Shown here piece after piece: positions 6,116 to 10,158 of a DNA stretch of 26,720 bases; the first letter of the stretch is position 1; each line of letters begins with the position of its first letter. Origin of the DNA: a virus; IMG/VR virus record IMGVR_UViG_3300049482_000052, positions 1 to 26,720 of that record; one strand, 5' to 3'. Below the pieces are notes generated by a model, which was not told the origin of the DNA, did no database searches, and saw nothing but the letters and a program-made list of their open reading frames with translations. The translations under genes were made by a program, and so were the position numbers.

Positions 6116-6430
6116 TCAGTCTGGCCGACTGGCTGCATGGGCATCATAGCCGCAGTCCCGCAGCGCCTTGGCATAGGCACGGGCACCCACTTCATGGATG
6201 TCCATCGACTGACCATGATATTTGCCGGGCGACCACACTTGCCACCCTTTTTTCCAGTGCTTGTCGCCGACACCCATGGCCTTCATCTGCTTGACAAGGG
6301 GGCTGCGACCGTCCGGGATTTCCACCCAAGCGAAGCCACAGTAAGCGCCTTCGCCACGCTGGGAAAGGGCGATATCCTGCGCCGAAGAAGCGGCGGCTTG
6401 GGCATTGTTGATCACGTCACGAAGGTCCAT
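6116..6430 (-). CDS. conserved phage hypothetical protein, 104 aa
   Basis: The protein starts MDLRDVINNAQAAASSAQDI and carries GFAWVEIPDGRSPLVKQMKA and a WQVWSPGKYHGQSMDIHEVG segment. I remember this order, GFAWV then a K-rich helix, W..W, then SMDIHE and a final Ala-rich helix, from small phage proteins of unknown role found in many phage families. The ATG at 6430 has AGAGGAGA five bases upstream. The basic middle and the conserved His and Glu could bind nucleic acid or metal, but that is speculation. Confidence 0.77.
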   Translation of the reverse strand: MDLRDVINNAQAAASSAQDIALSQRGEGAYCGFAWVEIPDGRSPLVKQMKAMGVGDKHWKKGWQVWSPGKYHGQSMDIHEVGARAYAKALRDCGYDAHAASRPD

Positions 6431-6456
6431 TTTTCTCTCCTCTGAACTTGTGGATA

Positions 6457-6470
6457 CGGCCCGTAGGCCG
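6457..6470 (-). promoter_or_regulatory. intergenic hairpin with UACG tetraloop
   Basis: The minus-strand RNA is CGGCC-UACG-GGCCG, a 5-bp GC stem capped by C(UACG)G. It lies between the 17-residue gene and the ribosome site of the 6430 start. Confidence 0.65.
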
Positions 6471-6482
6471 CACTGCAGAAGG

Positions 6483-6536
6483 TCAGATCAGAAACACTGC
6501 ACCCAAGAGGGCGACAAGAAGAAGCATGGTGATCAT
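6483..6536 (-). CDS. 17-residue hydrophobic micropeptide
   Basis: A minus-strand frame reads MITMLLLVALLGAVFLI and stops. AAAGGAAAACACC lies just before the ATG at 6536. The cassette architecture supports it as a real gene: tetraloop hairpins lie on both sides (6573-6590 upstream, 6457-6470 downstream) at the usual distances. The whole peptide is one short membrane helix with no charged residue. It could be a toxin-like, lytic or partner-binding membrane peptide. Its size makes the call uncertain. Confidence 0.45.
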   Translation of the reverse strand: MITMLLLVALLGAVFLI

Positions 6537-6572
6537 GGTGTTTTCCTTTGGTTGACTGTCTGAAGCTATGAA

Positions 6573-6590
6573 TGCAGCCCGTAGGCTGCA
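6573..6590 (-). promoter_or_regulatory. intergenic hairpin with UACG tetraloop
   Basis: The minus-strand RNA is UGCAGCC-UACG-GGCUGCA, a perfect 7-bp stem with a C(UACG)G loop. It lies after the 6601 stop and before the micropeptide gene. Confidence 0.7.
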
Positions 6591-6600
6591 CAGCAAAGGT

Positions 6601-6762
6601 TCAGGCCCAAACCCAGACAAGGTTGGTTGCCACGGCCATCACGGTGGCATGCGGTGCCATCTCTGGCCAGATCAGCGCCATGGTGGAAGAGGTGACGCAG
6701 CCAATGGTGATGAAAACCTTGACGCCTTCCCGCTTTCCCACATGGATGCGGTGTATCTGCAT
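6601..6762 (-). CDS. small membrane protein, 53 aa
   Basis: Translation from the ATG at 6762 gives MQIHRIHVGKREGVKVFITI then GCVTSSTMALIWPEMAPHAT and a final VMAVATNLVWVWA. The N-terminus is basic. Two hydrophobic stretches (14-32 and 40-53) could form a hairpin in the membrane. The GAGGAG ribosome site overlaps the Glu-Glu-stop end of the upstream gene, so translation is coupled. The layout resembles small phage holin-like or exclusion proteins, without a family match. Confidence 0.62.
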   Translation of the reverse strand: MQIHRIHVGKREGVKVFITIGCVTSSTMALIWPEMAPHATVMAVATNLVWVWA

Positions 6763-6766
6763 TGCG

Positions 6767-6949
6767 CTACTCCTCGATCAGGAAGTTGAACAGGACAACC
6801 AGCCCCAAGACACCACCAATCATGGCATAGAAGCCGTGACCCTCGATGAACAGGACCGAGCAGTAGGCGGCGTGAACAACGGTCTCGCTCTTGTGCGAAA
6901 CCTTCGCCAGCTTTTCGTGCTGTGCGACGTATTGGTGAATACGCTTCAT
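6767..6949 (-). CDS. small membrane protein, 60 aa; first gene of the left operon
   Basis: The protein starts MKRIHQYVAQHEKLAKVSHK. The ATG at 6949 is preferred because AAGGAGG lies just upstream; the longer frame to 6973 has none. A soluble basic helix (1-25) precedes hydrophobic residues 26-57 (AAYCSVLFIEGHGFYAMIGG then VLGLVVLFNFLIEE), which fit one or two membrane passes. It heads the minus-strand operon, 60 bases after a dyad element and just after the hairpin at 6979-7002. Confidence 0.7.
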   Translation of the reverse strand: MKRIHQYVAQHEKLAKVSHKSETVVHAAYCSVLFIEGHGFYAMIGGVLGLVVLFNFLIEE

Positions 6950-6978
6950 TCTTTCCCTCCTTGATTGAACCACCAGAA

Positions 6979-7002
6979 CAGGCGGCTCTCTCTTGCCGCC
7001 TG
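6979..7002 (-). promoter_or_regulatory. leader hairpin of the left operon
   Basis: CAGGCGGC/GCCGCCTG form an 8-bp stem with an 8-base loop, upstream of the ribosome site of the first left gene. It begins the series of cassette hairpins. Confidence 0.6.
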
Positions 7003-7008
7003 CTCAAA

Positions 7009-7024
7009 TTGTTCAATTGCACTA
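7009..7024. promoter_or_regulatory. 16-bp dyad element, copy 3
   Basis: TTGTTC-AATT-GCACTA is the most divergent copy. It lies about 60 bases upstream of the first minus-strand gene, in the divergent control region. Confidence 0.45.
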
Positions 7025-7562
7025 AACCGCGCCGCCACACAGCGACACGGTGAGTGCATCATTCTTTTCGGGGTTGGTCTGGCGTGTCTCTCTGGTCCTG
7101 CATGTGTCTCACGACAGGCGCAGCCATATCCTGATCACAGCCAGTCCATTGCCCCTTGATGTGAGGGTTGCCGTTAGGTTTCCTCCGAGGAGCGTCTCAC
7201 CCTACCGCATCTCTGCTCGGGCTGGGGCCATGATGACCGGGTGTCCCTGAAAGGCTGGACGGTGGGCGAGACAAAGAGCGCGGGGGCAAGGCCCCCTGCC
7301 GAACCCTAGAACGTCTGGGCCGGTCCGATATGTATGGGCCTTTGTCTGATACCTTGTCAAGGGGGTTCCAAGCCACCTTTCTTCTGTCTGAGACGATTAT
7401 TCCCTTAACGGGCCTTAATGTGTCTTTCATGTCACAGTCTGGGACCGCGACCCGAGTGAAGCGACGGCCTGTCTCGACAAGTTCAATGGCACTTATCTGC
7501 CTTGTGGTGTACGATCAGGTCCACATCCTGCCATGGTGGCAGTGCAGCGAAGGGTGGGCACG
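7025..7562. other. divergent intergenic control region
   Basis: About 540 bases between the diverging gene blocks hold no gene that I can support. Visible structures are a GGGGGC-AAG-GCCCCC hairpin (7282-7296), the near-palindrome TTAACGGGCCTTAA (7404-7417) and a dyad element (7479-7494). Promoters for both directions are expected here, but I cannot place a -10/-35 pair with confidence. Confidence 0.55.
7479..7494. promoter_or_regulatory. 16-bp dyad element, copy 4
   Basis: AAGTTC-AATG-GCACTT has one mismatch to the consensus and lies about 70 bases upstream of the small terminase gene. TACGAT follows 15 bases after its right arm; the copy at 19524 has TACACT at the same distance, which could be a -10 box. 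Confidence 0.55.
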
Positions 7563-8318
7563 ATGGACAAGACAGAGACACCGAAGCGCAAGGGTGGCAG
7601 GCCCTTTGGGTCCAAGGGTCAGGTCAGTCTGAGACTGGTACCAAAGACTGGCATGCAGCCTGCCATTGCGGCCAAGGTGAAGTCTGGTCTTGGTGAGGCG
7701 ATCAGTGGGTCTGCCAAGCTTGGTGAGTGGTCTGATTCTCTGTCTGATCATGACGCATCCAGCCCTCGTCGGTCTGGTGCTGTGTCTGATACCACCGCGC
7801 CCGGACCCGAGAAGGCAAGGCCTTCGACTAACACCGGGTTGCCTAAGAACAGTAAGGGAGTGAAGACGAAAGAAAGATCAGGGATCATCCCTCATCTTGG
7901 TATCACGACCAAACAAGAAGCTTTCTGTCAGGCAGTCACAAGTGGCAAGTCATTGGCAGATGCGTATCGGTCAGCCTACGTCACTGACAACATGACAGAT
8001 AACACCCTCCATCATCTGGCCTGTCGGCTATTCGCTGACCCAAAGATCAGGGGACGCCTCCAGTCTATCAACGTGGAGATGGAAGGGAACCGGCGCATGA
8101 TGGCCGCTTCTGACGTCGCTTTGGGCCTCCGTGTGCTGCGTGAACTGGCCGAAAGTGCAGACAGTGACGCTGCCCGTATCCGTGCTGCCGAACTACTGGC
8201 TAAGGTGGGAGGTGCCTTTGTCGAACAGGTTGATATCACTGACAAAAGGGACAGATCACCCGAAGAGATCGAGACTGCGATTAAGGCCAAGCTTGCACGT
8301 CTGGGTCTGGCGTCCTGA
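7563..8318 (+). CDS. terS: terminase small subunit
   Basis: The 251-residue protein starts MDKTETPKRKGGRPFGSKGQ; the ATG at 7563 follows AAGGGTGGG, whereas the in-frame ATG at 7533 has no ribosome site. The N-terminus has an AT-hook-like KRKGGRPFG. Residues 31-110 are a low-complexity linker. Residues 117-165 (KQEAFCQAVTSGKSLADAYR then SAYVTDNM and FADPKIRGRL) match the helix-turn-helix of small terminases. The C-terminal helix region (185-220) fits the oligomerisation domain. The protein binds phage DNA at the packaging site and recruits the large subunit, here encoded 1.8 kb downstream, which is unusually far. Confidence 0.85.
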   Translation: MDKTETPKRKGGRPFGSKGQVSLRLVPKTGMQPAIAAKVKSGLGEAISGSAKLGEWSDSLSDHDASSPRRSGAVSDTTAPGPEKARPSTNTGLPKNSKGVKTKERSGIIPHLGITTKQEAFCQAVTSGKSLADAYRSAYVTDNMTDNTLHHLACRLFADPKIRGRLQSINVEMEGNRRMMAASDVALGLRVLRELAESADSDAARIRAAELLAKVGGAFVEQVDITDKRDRSPEEIETAIKAKLARLGLAS

Positions 8319-8352
8319 TCACCGTCTGACACACCATCGACACACCACATCT

Positions 8353-8381
8353 TGTGCCCTGACCGTCATGGTTGGGGCACA
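8353..8381 (+). terminator. hairpin after the small terminase gene
   Basis: TGTGCCC pairs with GGGCACA, with a further ACC/GGT pair around GTCAT. It begins 34 bases after the stop. No U-run follows, so termination is uncertain. Confidence 0.35.
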
Positions 8382-8815
8382 GTCATGCTAACCCATTGGT
8401 ATCATGTGATATCAGACAGGACATAATGTGGGTTATGCGCCTTCTTCTACCTGAGGTAGCAGAGCATGGCGTTGCGCCTCGGCCTGTCACCTCCGGGAAA
8501 ACACCCCCCTCCCCCTCGGTTATCCATGCGATGCCACCGTACAGGCGTCAGGAGGTCCGCCAGATGGCCGTTGTGGGTGTATCGGCTAGGGTACCCGCCT
8601 AGAACAGGCAAGGCCACTGTACGGCCTGATTTGACGGCCTAGCGCACGGGGTCGATCTGGAGGTGCATCCCCGGTACCCCACGGGGGGGGTATGCCCCCC
8701 TATGAGCGGCCCCCTCCCCATGAGCCAGTATACTATTCCCCACGTTCTCTCACCATATATTTTGACTAAAATACCTAAAAATCCCACTATATGACCCTCT
8801 TTACAACCTTTAGTC

Positions 8816-8852
8816 GAGTACACCCTCCTAGAGTACACAACTATAGGGTGTA
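8816..8852. repeat. nested direct and inverted repeats in AT-rich block
   Basis: GAGTACAC occurs at 8816-8823 and 8831-8838 (15-base period). TACACCCT (8819-8826) is repeated inverted as AGGGTGTA (8845-8852). Confidence 0.5.
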
Positions 8853-8934
8853 TTCTGTCTGATACTGTACCTGTTTGTGCCTGAAATCCGTGTGAAGATG
8901 ATATGGTCAGCTTCTTTCCACCCTCACCGACGAA

Positions 8935-8950
8935 AAGTTCTATCGAACCT
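8935..8950. promoter_or_regulatory. 16-bp dyad element, copy 5
   Basis: AAGTTC-TATC-GAACCT has one mismatch to the consensus and lies about 120 bases upstream of the Gly/Met-rich protein gene. Confidence 0.5.
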
Positions 8951-9071
8951 TTCCTCGCCGACGCTGGAAAGAACCCGACACAGCGATGGTTTTGCCAATG
9001 GTGTCTGTTCTTGGCCTTTTGCTGCCATTGGTGTAGTCTTCCTGCAGAAAATCCATCGTTGGAGAGATGAA

Positions 9072-9677
9072 ATGGCACAATCGGGGATCATGCAGAGGCT
9101 TGCTGGTGGTGGAGGGTCTTCTCAGGCTGCTCCTGTGCAGAGGGCACCGATGAGTTCACCCTTGCAGGGGCTGAAGTCGTTCCTGATGGGGGACAAGGGA
9201 TGGCAGCCGGGTCAGGGGACGTCGTTTGCGCAGCATGCACAGATGCAGGCAGCCCCTCAGGCGCAGGCTCCGGACATGGCGGCACTGGCAAAGATCATCC
9301 GGGAAGGAACGCCGGAGCAGAAGGCAGCCGCGATGACCCAACTCAGGGCAGCGACGGGCAGTGTCGGGATGGCGATGGGGGGTCCTGTCGCAGGCAAGGA
9401 CATGGGACAGCCTGCCGGTGGTGGAATGCCCATGGGTCCCGAGAGCATGAGTGGGATCATGGGATTGATGAAGGGTGGTCAGGGCGGTGGGATGAGTGGT
9501 CTGATGTCTCTGCTCCAGAAGCGGGGTGGAGGTATGCCGGTGAACTTCGGTAGTCACACGGGTCCCGTGATGCAGAAGCCCGGAGGTGGCATGGGAATTC
9601 CGACCAACATGGGTCCGGGAAGTGGTCTCGCCCCCGTAGGATACCCGATGCAGCCGGGAAGGATGCCGTATCGGTGA
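9072..9677 (+). CDS. Gly/Met/Pro-rich low-complexity protein, 201 aa
   Basis: The protein starts MAQSGIMQRLAGGGGSSQAA. GGAG seven bases before the ATG at 9072 decides against the longer frame to 8877. A short ordered segment (about 70-95, MAALAKIIREGTPEQKAAAM) stands in otherwise disordered sequence. The C-terminal half is rich in Gly and Met (GGGMPMGPESMSGIMGLMKG). This composition is known in some virion or inner-capsid proteins and in flexible linkers. Its place between the terminase genes suggests a packaging or virion role, but I do not recognise a family. A terminator follows at 9766. Confidence 0.72.
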   Translation: MAQSGIMQRLAGGGGSSQAAPVQRAPMSSPLQGLKSFLMGDKGWQPGQGTSFAQHAQMQAAPQAQAPDMAALAKIIREGTPEQKAAAMTQLRAATGSVGMAMGGPVAGKDMGQPAGGGMPMGPESMSGIMGLMKGGQGGGMSGLMSLLQKRGGGMPVNFGSHTGPVMQKPGGGMGIPTNMGPGSGLAPVGYPMQPGRMPYR

Positions 9678-9740
9678 TCAGCCGGTATAAGGCACCCGCG
9701 CGGTAAGGATTACTGACTACGCGCGCACTAACGTTACTCA

Positions 9741-9863
9741 TATCCGTAATACCCTTATCCGTATAAAGACACCCTAATGGGTGTCTTATTATACATACTT
9801 GTTCTTTCTTTCTTACTTCCTTTCTTCTTCTTCTTCTTCTTACGGATAATCCGTATACGGATA
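9741..9863. repeat. five copies of TATCCGTA in both orientations
   Basis: TATCCGTA is at 9741 and 9756 on the plus strand. TACGGATA is at 9841 and 9856, with AATCCGTA at 9848 between them. The last group includes the 14-base palindrome ATCCGTATACGGAT (9849-9862). The copies flank a terminator and a polypyrimidine tract. The arrangement is iteron-like or operator-like. Confidence 0.6.
9766..9787 (+). terminator. rho-independent terminator-like hairpin
   Basis: AAGACACCC-TAAT-GGGTGTCTT is a perfect 9-bp stem with a 4-base loop, followed by a T-rich tail (ATTATACATACTTGTTC). It lies about 90 bases after the Gly/Met-rich gene. Confidence 0.7.
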
Positions 9864-9885
9864 AGATATAAAAAAAAGACATACA

Positions 9886-9957
9886 CCTCTTAGTATAACA
9901 CAGGAGTCTCTTCTAGTAGTACCCTCTTAGTATAACATGAATAGTCTTCTGTAGTAC
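9886..9957. repeat. two tandem units of about 36 bp
   Basis: The 15-mer CCTCTTAGTATAACA is exact at 9886-9900 and 9923-9937. Each copy is followed by a related AGTCT-CTTCT-GTAGTAC tail, giving units of 37 and 35 bases. Confidence 0.65.
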
Positions 9958-9996
9958 AAGAGTAGTAAGTAAGAGTAGTAAGTAAGAGAAGTAAGT
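9958..9996. repeat. three tandem 13-bp repeats
   Basis: AAGAGTAGTAAGT occurs twice in a row, and a third copy has one change (AAGAGAAGTAAGT). They follow directly on the 36-bp units. Confidence 0.7.
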
Positions 9997-10000
9997 AAGA

Positions 10001-10033
10001 CGCGCGCGAGGCGTATACGTGCGCGCACACGCG
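10001..10033. other. alternating purine-pyrimidine tract, possible Z-DNA
   Basis: CGCGCGCGA is followed after one break by 23 bases (10011-10033) of unbroken purine-pyrimidine alternation. Inside are the palindromes CGTATACG and GTGCGCGCAC. Such tracts can adopt left-handed DNA under supercoiling. Confidence 0.6.
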
Positions 10034-10069
10034 AGGGCAGCAAAAAACACTTGTTGCGGAGATGGAACC

Positions 10070-10123
10070 ATGGCAGAAAAAGGATGCGTCCACATGGACT
10101 GCGACCTCCCTCAACTGACCTGA
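10070..10123 (+). CDS. possible 17-residue leader peptide ahead of the large terminase
   Basis: A frame reads MAEKGCVHMDCDLPQLT and stops. GGAG lies eight bases upstream, and the stop overlaps the first arm of the hairpin at 10117-10143. The setting, a short peptide running into a hairpin before a major gene, resembles a leader peptide. It may also be chance. Confidence 0.25.
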   Translation: MAEKGCVHMDCDLPQLT

Positions 10124-10143
10124 CGTTCCAGTAGCGTCAGGTC
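10117..10143 (+). terminator. hairpin just upstream of the large terminase
   Basis: GACCTGACG and CGTCAGGTC pair perfectly over 9 bp around a 9-base loop, followed by TTCTT. It ends 15 bases before the large terminase ATG. It may be a terminator, an attenuator or a structure controlling the ribosome site. Confidence 0.5.
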
Positions 10144-10158
10144 TTCTTACAGGTAGAG

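Larger units (their letters stand above)
8319..9071. other. 750-bp gene-free region with hairpins and an AT-rich block
   Basis: I find no supportable gene. From left to right it holds: an inverted repeat TGTGCCC/GGGCACA with inner ACC/GGT pairing (8353-8381) just after the small terminase; the imperfect palindrome GGTATCATGTGATATC (8398-8413); a GGGGGG-TATG-CCCCCC hairpin (8685-8700); an AT-rich block (about 8745-8870) with GAGTACAC repeated at 8816 and 8831 and TACACCCT/AGGGTGTA inverted (8819-8852); and a dyad element (8935-8950). A packaging or origin site is possible. Confidence 0.5.
9678..10158. other. 480-bp repeat-rich non-coding region before the large terminase
   Basis: This stretch differs sharply from the GC-rich genome around it. 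It holds inverted octamers, a terminator, a polypyrimidine tract (9799-9840, with repeated CTT), two families of tandem repeats, a 33-base alternating purine-pyrimidine tract and a final hairpin. The individual elements are listed separately. Only a 17-codon frame (10070-10123) has a plausible ribosome site. Confidence 0.7.

Noticed and set aside
8836-8852. ACTATAGGG, as in T7-class promoters
   Set aside because: Only nine bases match, no similar copies elsewhere, and no phage RNA polymerase gene in the window.
7340-8866. Recurrent GTCTGATAC word (about 7342, 7783 and 8858)
   Set aside because: One copy is inside the terS coding region and the copies share no flanking pattern.
8599-9078. 159-codon minus-strand frame in the non-coding region after terS
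   Set aside because: GTG start without ribosome site; composition follows the AT-rich block and hairpins.
9886-9996. Tandem repeats as a possible CRISPR array
   Set aside because: Units are adjacent or nearly so, without unique spacers of constant length, and no cas gene is present.
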